Below, one piece after another: positions 35,670-45,315 of a stretch of DNA of 64,000 bases (within the stretch, counting starts at the first letter, position 1; every line of letters starts with the position of its first letter). The notes beneath the pieces were generated by a model. The model did no database searches and was not told the origin of the DNA. It was given only the letters and a program-made list of their open reading frames with translations. Position numbers and translations under genes: made by a program. This DNA is from Parafrankia irregularis (GTDB lineage: Bacteria > Actinomycetota > Actinomycetes > Frankiales > Frankiaceae). The DNA lies in the NCBI RefSeq assembly GCF_001536285.1, contig NZ_FAOZ01000004.1, positions 455,205 to 519,204 of the forward strand. The letters run 5' to 3'.

Positions 35670-36767
35670 GTGCCGATTCTCTGTCGCCCGGCAGTGATGG
35701 TGCCGGAGCATGTGATCTCCATGGAACGGACCCTGGAGCTGGCCCGTCAGCTGCACAGCGATCATCCGCGGCTTGACCTGGTGCTGTGGCTCATCGAGAA
35801 CACCGGGGTGCGTCAACGTCATCTGGTGCGTCCGATCGCGGAAACCCTGCGGCATCCGGGTTTCGAGGCCCGCAACGCTGCTTACGAGCAGGAGGCGCGG
35901 CAGCGGGTTCCAGCGGTGGTGCACGTCGCGCTGGCCAGTGCCGGGCTCGACGTGGCGGACGTCGACGCGATCATCTTCGTCTCCTGCACCGGGTTTCTCA
36001 TGCCGTCGATGACGGCGTGGATGATCAACCGGATGGGCTTCCGTAACGACACCCGGCAGATTCCGATCGCCCAGCTCGGCTGCGCCGCCGGGGGTGCCGC
36101 CATCAACCGGGCCGGCGAGTTCTGCCTGGCCTATCCGACGGCGAACGTTCTCATCGTCGCCTGTGAGTTCTGTTCCCTGTGCTATCAGCCGACCGATGAC
36201 GGCGTGGGAAACCTGCTGTCCAACGGACTGTTCGGTGACGCGGTCGCGGCGGCGGTCGTCCGTGGGCAGGGCGGTCACGGCGTCCAGCTGGAGCGGAACG
36301 GATCCTTCCTGGTTCCGGACACCGAGGAATGGATCTCCTACGCGGTCAGGGAGACCGGATTCCATTTTCAGCTCGACAAGAGGGTTCCGGCGACCATGCC
36401 GATGCTGGCGCCGGCGCTGCGGACCCTGGCGAGCAGTCATGGCTGGGACGCCTCTGACCTCGATTTCTACATCATCCACGCCGGCGGCCCGCGCATCCTC
36501 GATGATCTGCGTGACATTCTCGGCGTCGATCCCGCCTTCTTCCGCTTCAGCCGGGCGACCCTCACCGACTACGGAAACATCGCGAGCGCGGTCGTGCTCG
36601 ACTCGCTGCGCCGCCTGTTCGAGGACGACACGCTCGAGCACGGCGCCCGCGGGCTGATCGCCGGATTCGGGCCCGGCATCACGGCCGAGACCTGTGTGGG
36701 TACCTGGTCCCGAGCCGTCCGCGGTGGCCGCGGTGGCCGCGGTGGCGGTGGCGGCAGCGACCGCTGA
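35670..36767 (+). CDS. rppA: Type III polyketide synthase, RppA type (1,3,6,8-tetrahydroxynaphthalene synthase)
   Basis: 365-aa homodimeric chalcone-synthase-fold enzyme that, in the RppA branch, condenses five malonyl-CoA to tetrahydroxynaphthalene, precursor of flaviolin/melanin-type pigments. GTG 35670 gives the RppA-like N-terminus (VPILCRPAVMVPEHVISMER). Catalytic triad: Cys138 in QLGCAAGGAA, His270 in IIHAGGPRIL and Asn303 in YGNIASA; the Cys number equals that of characterised RppA. CEFCSLCYQPTD and the GFGPGITAE loop are intact. The C-terminus ends in an unusual Arg/Gly run (RGGRGGRGGGGG). No P450 or monooxygenase adjoins; the P450 at 52863 is 16 kb away. Confidence 0.93.
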   Translation: MPILCRPAVMVPEHVISMERTLELARQLHSDHPRLDLVLWLIENTGVRQRHLVRPIAETLRHPGFEARNAAYEQEARQRVPAVVHVALASAGLDVADVDAIIFVSCTGFLMPSMTAWMINRMGFRNDTRQIPIAQLGCAAGGAAINRAGEFCLAYPTANVLIVACEFCSLCYQPTDDGVGNLLSNGLFGDAVAAAVVRGQGGHGVQLERNGSFLVPDTEEWISYAVRETGFHFQLDKRVPATMPMLAPALRTLASSHGWDASDLDFYIIHAGGPRILDDLRDILGVDPAFFRFSRATLTDYGNIASAVVLDSLRRLFEDDTLEHGARGLIAGFGPGITAETCVGTWSRAVRGGRGGRGGGGGSDR

Positions 36768-37025
36768 GAGGTGGCAGCGGTCGCTGAGGGGGAACGGCGC
36801 GAGCGGGTCACCTGGGCGGGCTTCCTGGGCTGCCCGGACGGGCTGTGCGGGGAAGCTGTGTGGGAAAACCGTTTGATTTCCGGCCTCGTTCGGTTCGATG
36901 AATGCCGCGGATGGCGCTTTTCCAGCCCAATCAAATGGAGACTCAAGCGTTCTGCCGGGCTGTCGGGTTAACGTGCAGCCGGCGTCTGTAGTCGCGCCGA
37001 AAAATCATCTGGAGAGGGATCAAGA

Positions 37026-37316
37026 ATGAATCAGCAGGAGCAGCGCCAGCAGATCGAGCAGCAGCTGCGCCGGAACTGGCGGCAGCTGCGCTACCGCCTG
37101 CTTGACCAGTTCGGCCAGGTCAGCACCTCGGACCTGGACGCCGCAACCGGGATCAACGATCTCGTCGCCCGGATCGCGGACAGGACCCACCACAGTGAGC
37201 GGTACGTGGAGAACCGCCTGCGGGAACTGGTGGGAATCGGCGCGGGCCAGGGCATCCAGTCCAGTGAGCGTTTCGGATCCGAGTCGGCGGGGCGGGGCCA
37301 GCCGTTCGGCGGCTAG
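37026..37316 (+). CDS. CsbD-like small stress protein
   Basis: 96-aa soluble, charged protein. The pattern NWRQLRYRLLDQFGQVSTSD, then INDLVARIADRTHHSERYVE, follows the CsbD layout (W-x-Q-L-K, then a (W/F)GxLTxxDLD block, then LVxxIxxRxxxSxxxxE), but with substitutions, so it is a divergent member at best. The C-terminal 25 residues are a Gly/Ser/Gln tail. GGAGAGGG precedes ATG 37026. CsbD proteins are abundant general-stress proteins of unknown mechanism. Stands alone between rppA and a repeat-rich region. Confidence 0.65.
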   Translation: MNQQEQRQQIEQQLRRNWRQLRYRLLDQFGQVSTSDLDAATGINDLVARIADRTHHSERYVENRLRELVGIGAGQGIQSSERFGSESAGRGQPFGG

Positions 37317-37663
37317 CAGCAGCGGGGGATTTCTGCACGGGCAGGCGCGGTACGGGGCCACGATCGACCGGGCGCGCCTGTCCTGCGTTCACAGCGCCGC
37401 GCCAGGCAGTTGTCGCCGCCCGGCGCGGCGTTTCCCATGCCTGGTCCCATGCCTGGTGACGTGATCGTCGACCTGGCCGCGGCTCGGTCGGGCCTGTGCT
37501 CGCTGGCTGATCTCGCTGGCTTTTCTCACTGGTGGCCGGCGCGGTGGCGCCCGTGGGTGCGCCGTGCTCCGCAGGAGCGTCACCGCCGAGCTCGATCCGT
37601 CAGGCTTTCCCGCGGCATCCCGGGCCGGAGCGCGCCGCGGGACACCAAGCAATTCGACCAAAA

Positions 37664-37854
37664 GATGCAAAACGGGGCGAAGGGTCGCCTGGCGACCCGC
37701 AAGAAAGAAGGAATCTGGTCGTCGGGACGACCGTAATCGTTCACTCTTGCGACTCGCCAAACCGGGCTCCCGGGCTCCCGGGCGCTCGGCGGTCCGGCTG
37801 CGTTCGTGGAGTGCGAACCTCCCTGCCCACCGACTAGCGATCTTGATCGGCGCC
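37664..37854 (-). repeat. Long dispersed repeat, copy B
   Basis: The reverse complement aligns with 14012-14215: ggcgccgatca, gggaggttcgca, ccacgaacgc, gagtcgcaagagtgaacgat and ccttctttcttgcggg are shared with few changes. Contains the 52-nt palindrome at 37699-37750. Confidence 0.75.
37699..37750 (-). repeat. 52-nt palindromic element, subtype 1
   Basis: Begins gcaagaaagaagg and ends cgttcactcttgc on the plus strand. Same length as 14131-14182; the inner arms (aatctggtcgtc and gacgaccgtaat) pair with a mismatch. Confidence 0.75.
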
Positions 37855-38209
37855 AACCTGTGACAGGCTCCAGAGCGACGACAATCCGCAGATCTTCGAG
37901 CCGTGGCTCCGGGCCGCCGCTGTTCGCCGGGTCAGACCTGATGATCGTGGTCGTCGGGGCGACGAACACCTCGGGTCTTCGAGTTCCGGCTCCGGGCTGC
38001 CGCTGGGCGTCGGCGGTCGGCGGTCGTGCGGTGTGCGGTGTGCGGAGGGCGGAGGACTGTGGCGAGCCCGCGTACACCGTCCTGCTTTATGGTGATGGGG
38101 TGAGCCACGGAGCACTTCGCGCCACGCCTGCCTTATGGGGTTGCGCCGCCTGGCTTCACATGGTCGGGGAGCTTCCTGCTCCGGCGGGATCGCGGTCGCG
38201 GAGGTCGTC

Positions 38210-39154
38210 ATGGCAGGTGGGCTGAAGCGGCGGCGCTGGGGTGTGGCCGATGTGCCGGACCTGACCGGGAAGACGGCCGTTGTCACCGGCTCCAACACCG
38301 GAATCGGCTTCGAGGCCGCCAGACTGCTCGCCGTCAACGGGGCGACCGTCGTCATGGCGTGCCGCAACGAGGCCAAGGCGCTGGGCGCCAAGGAGAAGAT
38401 CGTGGCCGCCGCCCCCGAGGCGGAAGTCTCCGTGCTACAGATGGACCTCAACTCGCTCACGTCCGTCCGCAAGGCGGCCGAAGCGCTGGTCAGTGAGCAC
38501 CCGGTCATCGACCTGCTCATCAACAACGCCGGTGTGATCCTGCTGCCGCACGGTCAGACAGAGGACGGCTTCGAGCAGCATTTCGGCATCAACCATCTGG
38601 GCCACTTCGCCTTTACCGGGCTTCTGCTGGACGCCGTGCTGGCCGCCGACTCCGGCCGCATCGTGACGGTCGGCAGCAACGGGCACCGGATGGGGAAGAT
38701 CGACTTCGAGGACCTCGCCTACAAGCGGAACTACAAGCCGCTGCGGGCCTACGGCCGATCGAAGCTCGCGAACCTGATGTTCTCCTATGAGCTTCAGCGC
38801 CGGCTCGACGCGGCGGGGAAGACGTCGACGATCTCCCTCGCCGCGCATCCCGGCGGTGCGAACACCGACGTCGGTGGCCGGGGTGACACGCCGATCAAGC
38901 GGCGGATCAAGCGGTTCATCGACAGCATCCCCAACCCCATCGTGCATTCGGCTGTCAAGGGCAGTCTCCCCATCCTGCGTGCGGCGTCGGATCCGGAGGC
39001 CAAGGGCGGCGAGTACTACGGGCCGTCGGGGCTGCTGAAGATGACCGGTCACCCGGTTGTGGTGAAGTCCAACGCGGCGTCGCACGACGAGGAGGCCGCG
39101 AAGCGGCTGTGGGAGGCCTCGGAGCGGATGACGGAAGTGGCCATCTCGCTCTGA
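38210..39154 (+). CDS. Short-chain dehydrogenase/reductase (large retinol-dehydrogenase-like)
   Basis: 314-aa oxidoreductase. TGSNTGIGFEAARLLA cofactor loop, LLINNAGVILLP, INHLGHFAFTGLLL, VTVGSNGHRMG with the catalytic serine, and YGRSKLANLMFSYEL (YxxxK). ATG 38210 is preceded by GCGGAGG. It is related in type to the SDR at 32708-33703 but clearly distinct. No regulator or operon partner adjoins. Confidence 0.88.
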   Translation: MAGGLKRRRWGVADVPDLTGKTAVVTGSNTGIGFEAARLLAVNGATVVMACRNEAKALGAKEKIVAAAPEAEVSVLQMDLNSLTSVRKAAEALVSEHPVIDLLINNAGVILLPHGQTEDGFEQHFGINHLGHFAFTGLLLDAVLAADSGRIVTVGSNGHRMGKIDFEDLAYKRNYKPLRAYGRSKLANLMFSYELQRRLDAAGKTSTISLAAHPGGANTDVGGRGDTPIKRRIKRFIDSIPNPIVHSAVKGSLPILRAASDPEAKGGEYYGPSGLLKMTGHPVVVKSNAASHDEEAAKRLWEASERMTEVAISL

Positions 39155-40159
39155 GGGGCAGCCGGGTGGCCCCGTGGGCCCGTGGCTTTTCGATCACCGG
39201 GCTTGCGCCCTCGCCCGATCCCGGGTGTGGGCCATCGCCGGTGCGGGCTGCCAGCCACCCCCAGGCCTGCCGTGGGGGCCGAATGCAGCGCGTTGTCCGG
39301 TGGCCAGCTGTCGTGGGCGTGAACGATCCGCGGCCCGGCCTTCAGGCGTGTCGGCGTCCCGGTGTGTCCGCGTGTGGGCGCGGTTGGTGACCAGATGATC
39401 ACTGGTTTTGGTGGCGGTGTGCCTTCTTCTTCGAGGGGGGCCGGTGGACGTCGCCGTCGCCGAAGGTGTCAATAGGGGTCATAAGGGACGTTGCAGCCCG
39501 ACGATTGTCGATATTAGTGGCATCGTCCTGAGTCCAATATTAATGAACTGCCATGTCAGTCGATCGGCGTAGATGTTGCCGACATCACTGCTCGGCTGGG
39601 AACGGTCGGATATTCGGTGGAAGGCGTGCTACAGTCGCGATGGCTCAAGGGCCAGAAGGCGCCACTGCCGATCCGGGGGGTTCTGCGTTTGACGCCAGCC
39701 AAGTCACAGGCGGCGGAGTCTGTGCGGTATGAGGTCATGCATCGTGCTCCGCGATTTCATTTGCGCGGCCGGCCGGCCTCGTGCTCTGAACAGTGCTGCT
39801 TCCGGGTGGTGCCCGCCTCTGATGAGGCCGCCCCGGCCCGATGCCGTATGCCCGTCTTCTGAAGCAAGTAAACGCAGTATGTCCTCATATGAAACCTAGT
39901 CCGAACGGGGTTTCAGGGCAGCTGTGTCTACAAATTCATGGCTCTTTTTGACATGTCGCCGACTGGGGGATCGGTTCATGCTGCCCATGAAGCCATACGG
40001 GCGTTCCGGAAATGAAAGCGCGGCGTGCCCTGTCGCGATGCCGAGAACAACCCGTGCCAGCGTGTCCGCGAAGGTCTGGCCGGCGCCGGCGCCGGCGCCG
40101 GTGTCGGTGTCGGAGCGGGTGTCGGTGTCGGAGGCCGGGGGCGCGGGGCGTGGAGCGCC
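39155..40159. other. One-kilobase noncoding region upstream of the glycan operon
   Basis: No supported gene in about 1 kb. 39480-39620 and 39850-39960 are clearly AT-richer than the surroundings (for example gtcgatattagtggcatcg and cctcatatgaaacctagtcc) and are the best places for the operon promoter. 40075-40140 is a ggcgccggtgtcgg-type low-complexity run immediately before the first gene. Confidence 0.45.
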
Positions 40160-41587
40160 GTGACGAGCAGACCTGGCGCATCTGACCGCGGCGACGTCGG
40201 CGACGTCGATGTGGCGAGTCTGCTGCCACCGCCGCGCCGCCCGGAATCCCCGACCGCGGTGACACCGTCACCGGCCCCGATCTCCGTTGCCGCCGCGGCT
40301 GGAGGTGCGGTGACGCCCTCGACAGCCGGGCCGCCGGCTGTCTCGGTCATCGTGCCCACCCGGAACGAGGCCCTCAACGTCGACCCGCTGCTGCGCCGGC
40401 TCGATGCCGCACTCGCCGGCCTGACCTGCGAAGTCATCTTCGTCGACGATTCCGACGACGAGACTCCGGCAGCCATCGAGGTCGCGCGCCGCAGCTGCGG
40501 AATCCCGGTGCGCGTGCTGCACCGGGCTCCACAGGAGCGCCACGGGGGTCTCGGCGGCGCCGTGTGCGAGGGCATTCGGATGTGCGCCGCGGCCTACGTG
40601 GTGGTCATGGACGGCGACCTCCAGCACCCGCCGGAGACTGTTCCCGAACTGCTGGCCACCGCGCGGGAACAGCGCGCGGATGTCGTCGTCGGCAGCCGGT
40701 ACGTCGACGGCGGCAGCGCGAACGGCCTGGCCGGAAAAGGCCGCAGGCTGATCTCCTCCGGGTCGAACCGCGTCTCACGGCTGGTGTTTCCGCGGCGGCT
40801 GCGAGGCGTTTCCGACGTCATGAGCGGATTCTTCCTGCTGCGGGTGCAGGCGTTCGATGTCGACGCACTACGCCCGGACGGCTACAAGATCCTCCTTGAG
40901 CTGCTGGTCTCGGCCCGGAAGCTGCGGGTGCGGGAAATCGCCTACGAGTTCGGCGAGCGGCAGGCCGGTGCATCCAATGCCTCGCTCACCCAGGGTGTGC
41001 GCTTTCTCCGCAGGCTGTTCGCGCTGCGGGTGCCGCGCCCGGCCCGCTTCGCGCTCATCGGTATCTCCGGGCTGCTCCCGAACCTGGCCACAACCTGGCT
41101 GCTCCACCACGCGGCCGGTCTGAACTATCTGGTCGCGGCGACGGTCGGCACCCAGGTGGCGATTGTCTGGAACTTCGTCGGATGCGAGTTGCTGGTCTGG
41201 CATGGTCCTGAGCGGGTTCCACTGCGTCGGTTCCTGCCGTTTCTCCTCATCAACAACGCGGACCTGGTCCTGCGGCTCCCGCTGCTGACGCTGCTCGTCG
41301 ACGGCTGGGGCCTCGGGGTCGGCCTGTCCATGCTGATCACTCTCGCCGTGGCCGTGGTTGCCAGATATTTCGTGGTCGACCGGACGATCTACCGGCCGCG
41401 CTCGTTCGACGCCGACCCTCGAGGAGAGTCGCCGCCAGCGCAGGCGTCGGTGCCGATGGCCAGGACCGCCGCGACCAGTTCGCTGCTTCCCGCGTCGGTG
41501 TCGGCACCGGTGTCGGCACCGGTCTGCGCACCGACCGGCGGTGTGGTCGATCTGCGGCCGCAGATCGAGAACCCAGGGGTGGAGTGA
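40160..41587 (+). CDS. GT2 glycosyltransferase fused to a GtrA-like membrane domain
   Basis: 475 aa, first gene of the glycan operon. Residues about 58-290 are a dolichol/polyprenyl-phosphate mannosyl- or glucosyltransferase-like GT2 domain: VSVIVPTRNEALNVDPLLRR, EVIFVDDSDDETP, YVVVMDGDLQHPPETVPEL (DxD), GSRYVDGG, RGVSDVMSGFFLLR. Residues about 305-430 form a four-helix GtrA-type domain (RFALIGISGLLPNLATTWLL, FLLINNADLVLRLPLLTLLV). Such fusions load a sugar on a lipid carrier and help move it across the membrane. GTG 40160 has GGAG at 5 nt. Only 3 nt separate it from the next gene. Likely supplies a polyprenyl-P-sugar to the GT39-like enzyme at 47820. Confidence 0.88.
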   Translation: MTSRPGASDRGDVGDVDVASLLPPPRRPESPTAVTPSPAPISVAAAAGGAVTPSTAGPPAVSVIVPTRNEALNVDPLLRRLDAALAGLTCEVIFVDDSDDETPAAIEVARRSCGIPVRVLHRAPQERHGGLGGAVCEGIRMCAAAYVVVMDGDLQHPPETVPELLATAREQRADVVVGSRYVDGGSANGLAGKGRRLISSGSNRVSRLVFPRRLRGVSDVMSGFFLLRVQAFDVDALRPDGYKILLELLVSARKLRVREIAYEFGERQAGASNASLTQGVRFLRRLFALRVPRPARFALIGISGLLPNLATTWLLHHAAGLNYLVAATVGTQVAIVWNFVGCELLVWHGPERVPLRRFLPFLLINNADLVLRLPLLTLLVDGWGLGVGLSMLITLAVAVVARYFVVDRTIYRPRSFDADPRGESPPAQASVPMARTAATSSLLPASVSAPVSAPVCAPTGGVVDLRPQIENPGVE

Positions 41588-41590
41588 CCT

Positions 41591-44500
41591 GTGTCAGCAG
41601 CTGATCTGCGCCGACCGAAGCGAGCCCGGGCCCGTCGCGGCCCGGCTCGCCGGCGTCGCCGAATCCTGGTGGCCGTGTTGGTGTTCGCGCTGGTCGACCT
41701 CGGTGCGCTGCTGCTGGTGGCGCCCTCGGCGAACGCGATCACCTGCCCGGCCGGACAGTGGGCCGCGGACTACTACGAGGGCACCAGCCTGACCGGCACA
41801 CCTGCCGGCTCACGCTGCGACAGCGAGATCTACTTCACCTGGACGGACCAGGGCCCCGGCATCGGCGGCCTGGGCACGGAGAACTTCTCGGTGCGGTGGA
41901 CGCAGACCGTCACCTTCCCCGCCGAGGGCACCTACACCTTCACCGGCGTGGCCGACGACGGGATCCGGGTGATCCTCGACGGCACGACCGTCATCAACGG
42001 CTGGGTGGACCAGGGGCCGACCGCCTACACAGCCGAGCCGCACATCACGGCCGGTCAGCACCAGGTGGTCGTCGAGTATTACCAGCACGGCGCCGGATCC
42101 GTCGTGGCCTTCGACTGGTCCGGTGGCCCGCCACCGACGGCGTCGTGTGAGCCTGACCAGTGGTCGGCCGCCTACTATGCCGGGCGGACCCTGTCGGGCA
42201 CCCCGACCCTGCAGTGCGAGACGGCCGTCAACCACGACTGGGGCGCCGGCGCGCCAGGGGTCGGCACGCTCGGGGTGGACAACTTCTCGGTGCGCTGGAT
42301 CCGGACCGACACCTTCGAGGCGGGGCCGGTGACCTTCACCGCCACCGCCGACGACGGGATCCGGGTGTGGCTCGACAACACCCTGGTCATCGACGAATGG
42401 CGCGACCAGGGCACGCCGACGTTCACCGGGACCGTCCCCGCGGTCACCGCGGGTGAGCACACGATCAAGGTCGAGTACTACGAGGCCGGCGGGGGAGCGG
42501 TCGCCCGGGTCAGCTACGCGGGCGCGCCACCGCCGGCCTCGGTGTGCCAGGCCACCCAGTGGTCGGCGTCCTACTTCGCGGGCACCGCGCTCGCCGGCAA
42601 CGCGGTCGCGCAGCGCTGCGAGGACGCGGTCGACCACGACTGGGGGGAGGGCACGCCCGGCCTGCCCGGTATCGGGGCGGACAACTTCTCGGCGCGCTGG
42701 ACCCGGACCGACACCTTCCAGGCCGGTCAGGTGACGTTCAACGCCACCGCCGACGACGGGATCCGGGTGTGGCTCGACAACACCCTGGTCATCGACGAAT
42801 GGCGTGACCAGGGTCCGGAGCCCTACTCGGAGACCGTCGACGTCACCGCCGGCACGCACACCATCAAGGTCGAGTACTACGAGAAGGGCGGCGGCGCGCT
42901 GGTCCGCGCCGGCTACACCACGACCGTCGAGACCGGTGTGTCGGCGTGTACGTCGATCGAGTGGTCCGCGGCCTACTTCAACAACAGAACGCTCGCCGGT
43001 GCTCCGGTCGCCGAGCGGTGCGAGGCTCCGCTGAGCTACGACTTCGGTGAGACCGGCCCGGGTGTGGGGGGCCTCGGCGGCTACAACTTCTCCGCCCGGT
43101 GGCTGCGCACCGACCGGTTCCGCGGCGGGACGACGACCATCTCCGCCACCGCCGACGACGGGGTGCGGGTGTGGCTCGACAACACCAAGGTCATCGACGA
43201 GTGGCGGGCCCAGGGGCCGACGACCTTCACCGCGACCGTCCCCGTCACCGAGGGCGTGCACACCGTGCGGGTGGAGTACTACCAGGGCGACGGCGGTGGT
43301 CTCGTCCGGGCCAGCTACACCGGTGGCGGCGCACCCGGCCCGCTGCCCGCACCGCCGCCCGGCGGCTGCACCTCGAACTGCCAGGGCTCGTGGACGGTGC
43401 TGCCCTACGAGGCACCCGTCCGATCCATTCACGCGACTGTTCTGCGCACCGGGAACGTGCTGCTGGTGGCCGGCTCCGGCAACAACCAGCAGAACTTCGA
43501 GAACGGCGTCCTGACGTCCAAGGTGTGGAACCCGAACACCGGTGCCTTCGCGGACGTCCCCACCGCGGACGACCTGTTCTGCGTCGGTCACACCCAGCTT
43601 TCCGACGGGCGGATCCTGCTCGCCGGCGGCACCAGGGCCTACCCGACGCCGACCGAGAACTACTACGGCCTGGACGTCACCTACATCTTCGACCCGATCG
43701 CCGGCACCTACGAGATCGTCGGGGACATGCCCGGCGGCGGGCACTGGTACCCGAGCCTGGTCAACCTCGGCAACGGGGACGTCTTCGCCACCGGCGGCCT
43801 CAACGAGACCGGTTCGGGCAACGTCTCGGTCGAGATGTGGGACGACAGCGCGCAGCGCTGGAAGCAGCTCAACGAGGTCCAGCAGACCTACTCCTACTGG
43901 GGCCTCTACCCGAACATGATCCTGATGTCGGACGGGCGCCTGTTCTACGCCGGCACGCACACGTTCGGCAACGCGCTGCCCGGGACGTCCGGCTCGGAGA
44001 TCTACGACCTGGACGCCGGCACGATCACCGAGGTCGCCGGGCTGCGCGACATCGACTTCCGTGACCAGGGCGGCACCGTTCTGCTGCCCCCGGCGCAGGC
44101 CCAGAAGGTGATGACGCTGGGCGGCGGGAACTCGTACAGCCCGCTGGACCCGACCGCGAAGACCGACATCATCGATCTCAGCGCCCCCGACCCGTCGTGG
44201 ACGGCGGGCCCGGATCTCGCCGCCGGGAAGATGTATGTCAGCCCGGTGATCCTGCCCGACGGCAAGGTCTTCGAGACCGGCGGCGCGAAACACAACTACA
44301 ACGAGTACGCCGTGCACGAGGCATCCATGTACGACCCGGTGACGAACACGTTCACCCCGATGCCGGCCGACCCGCTCAACCGGATGTACCACTCGTCGGC
44401 CTTCCTGCTGCCCGACGGCCGGGTCGCGGCAATCGGTAACAACCCGTCGGACGGCTCTTTCGACCTCGGTATCTCCGTGTACTCGCCGTGGTACATGAAC

Positions 44501-44791
44501 CGTGCACGTCCGACCATTTCCGACGCCCCGGCCCAGTTCGACTACGGCGGCAACTACGACCTGACGGTCAGCGGTGGCATCGGCCGCGCCACGCTGATCC
44601 GTCCGTCCTCGGTCACCCATTCGTCCGACCCGAACCAGCGCAGCGTCGACCTGCCGATCACCGGCACGGGCACGTCGATCTCGGTCGAGATGCCGACGAA
44701 CCCCAACCTGGTGCCACCCGGCTACTACATGCTGTTCGTCCAGGACTCGTCCGGTGTCCCGTCGGTGGCCCGATGGGTGCACGTCGGATGA
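41591..44791 (+). CDS. Secreted four-PA14 / galactose-oxidase-like radical-copper oxidase
   Basis: 1066 aa. A positively charged head and one hydrophobic segment (LVAVLVFALVDLGALLLVAP) form the signal, cleavage near SANA. Four PA14-like carbohydrate-binding repeats begin at about residues 52, 186, 318 and 453; each has a paired Cys early on and the core ADDGIRVWLDN or close to it. The C-terminal 470 residues are a Kelch-propeller copper oxidase of the glyoxal/galactose oxidase (GlxA) type with DUF1929-like end. Predicted copper site: Cys664 (LFCVGHTQL) and Tyr720 (HWYPS) as cross-linked pair, axial Tyr933 and His934 (RMYHSSA) and His1010 (VTHSSDPNQR). Probably oxidises or anchors to the glycan made by the neighbouring transferases. 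Confidence 0.9.
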   Translation: MSAADLRRPKRARARRGPARRRRRILVAVLVFALVDLGALLLVAPSANAITCPAGQWAADYYEGTSLTGTPAGSRCDSEIYFTWTDQGPGIGGLGTENFSVRWTQTVTFPAEGTYTFTGVADDGIRVILDGTTVINGWVDQGPTAYTAEPHITAGQHQVVVEYYQHGAGSVVAFDWSGGPPPTASCEPDQWSAAYYAGRTLSGTPTLQCETAVNHDWGAGAPGVGTLGVDNFSVRWIRTDTFEAGPVTFTATADDGIRVWLDNTLVIDEWRDQGTPTFTGTVPAVTAGEHTIKVEYYEAGGGAVARVSYAGAPPPASVCQATQWSASYFAGTALAGNAVAQRCEDAVDHDWGEGTPGLPGIGADNFSARWTRTDTFQAGQVTFNATADDGIRVWLDNTLVIDEWRDQGPEPYSETVDVTAGTHTIKVEYYEKGGGALVRAGYTTTVETGVSACTSIEWSAAYFNNRTLAGAPVAERCEAPLSYDFGETGPGVGGLGGYNFSARWLRTDRFRGGTTTISATADDGVRVWLDNTKVIDEWRAQGPTTFTATVPVTEGVHTVRVEYYQGDGGGLVRASYTGGGAPGPLPAPPPGGCTSNCQGSWTVLPYEAPVRSIHATVLRTGNVLLVAGSGNNQQNFENGVLTSKVWNPNTGAFADVPTADDLFCVGHTQLSDGRILLAGGTRAYPTPTENYYGLDVTYIFDPIAGTYEIVGDMPGGGHWYPSLVNLGNGDVFATGGLNETGSGNVSVEMWDDSAQRWKQLNEVQQTYSYWGLYPNMILMSDGRLFYAGTHTFGNALPGTSGSEIYDLDAGTITEVAGLRDIDFRDQGGTVLLPPAQAQKVMTLGGGNSYSPLDPTAKTDIIDLSAPDPSWTAGPDLAAGKMYVSPVILPDGKVFETGGAKHNYNEYAVHEASMYDPVTNTFTPMPADPLNRMYHSSAFLLPDGRVAAIGNNPSDGSFDLGISVYSPWYMNRARPTISDAPAQFDYGGNYDLTVSGGIGRATLIRPSSVTHSSDPNQRSVDLPITGTGTSISVEMPTNPNLVPPGYYMLFVQDSSGVPSVARWVHVG

Positions 44792-45315
44792 GCCGGCTCG
44801 ACCGGATCCGGCTCCGACGGCTGCGCTCGGGCCCGCGCCCGAGCCCGCGCGTCCTGCTGGCCCTCGGCACGGCGGTGCTGGTGGCCGGTGGGATCACGGC
44901 CGGCCTGCTGCTGGCCGGCGGCGGGTCGCCGGGCACCGGCCAGGCGGCGGGCGGCAGGCCGGCGACGGATCCCGCCGCCACCGCGACCACCGCCGCCCGC
45001 GATCCTGTGGGGATTCCGGTGGTACGGCTGCCCACGCCGCTGGGCAACCCGGAGCTGAGCGGCCGGGTCCTGCCGCGCGGCAACGGCAGCCCGTCGCCGG
45101 TGCCTCCGGGCGTCGACGGCTGCGACCGTAACTACGTCGACGCCAGCGACACCCGCACCTTCTGTGTCCCTAGGGTGGCCCCGGCCGGCCGGACGCTCGA
45201 CTGTGGCTTCCTGCGGGACGTCGGCTTGGCCCCGCTGCGGATCGTCGGCGCGGACACCCTCGAACTGGCCGGCGCGGGACGCCAGGCCGGCCCCGGCGAT
45301 GTGGTCTGCGCGTGA
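44788..45315 (+). CDS. Exported Cys-containing protein of the copper-oxidase operon
   Basis: 175 aa. Starts at ATG 44788 overlapping the oxidase stop (ATGA). One N-terminal span (VLLALGTAVLVAGGITAGLL) then an Ala/Thr-rich linker and an extracytoplasmic part with four Cys (GCDRNY, FCVPR, LDCGFL, final VVCA). I do not recognise the fold. Position between a copper oxidase and a Sco chaperone, and the Cys content, would suit a maturation or docking factor, which is inference. Confidence 0.8.
   Translation: MSRLDRIRLRRLRSGPRPSPRVLLALGTAVLVAGGITAGLLLAGGGSPGTGQAAGGRPATDPAATATTAARDPVGIPVVRLPTPLGNPELSGRVLPRGNGSPSPVPPGVDGCDRNYVDASDTRTFCVPRVAPAGRTLDCGFLRDVGLAPLRIVGADTLELAGAGRQAGPGDVVCA

Larger units (their letters stand above)
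37317..38209. other. Intergenic region carrying the inverted copy of the dispersed repeat
   Basis: 893 bp. Holds repeat copy B (37664-37854) with the 52-nt palindrome, then a segment with two related ccgggctgccgctg / ccgggccgccgctgttcg units (37900-38010). The 3' 150 bp probably contain the SDR promoter. No gene is supported. Confidence 0.5.

Noticed and set aside
39556..39862. Short frames on both strands upstream of the glycan operon
   Set aside because: No ribosome sites, no domains and mutually overlapping; treated as noncoding.
41810..44782. 990-codon minus-strand frame opposite the copper oxidase
   Set aside because: Antisense shadow caused by high GC at third positions; the plus-strand product has recognisable repeats and copper ligands.
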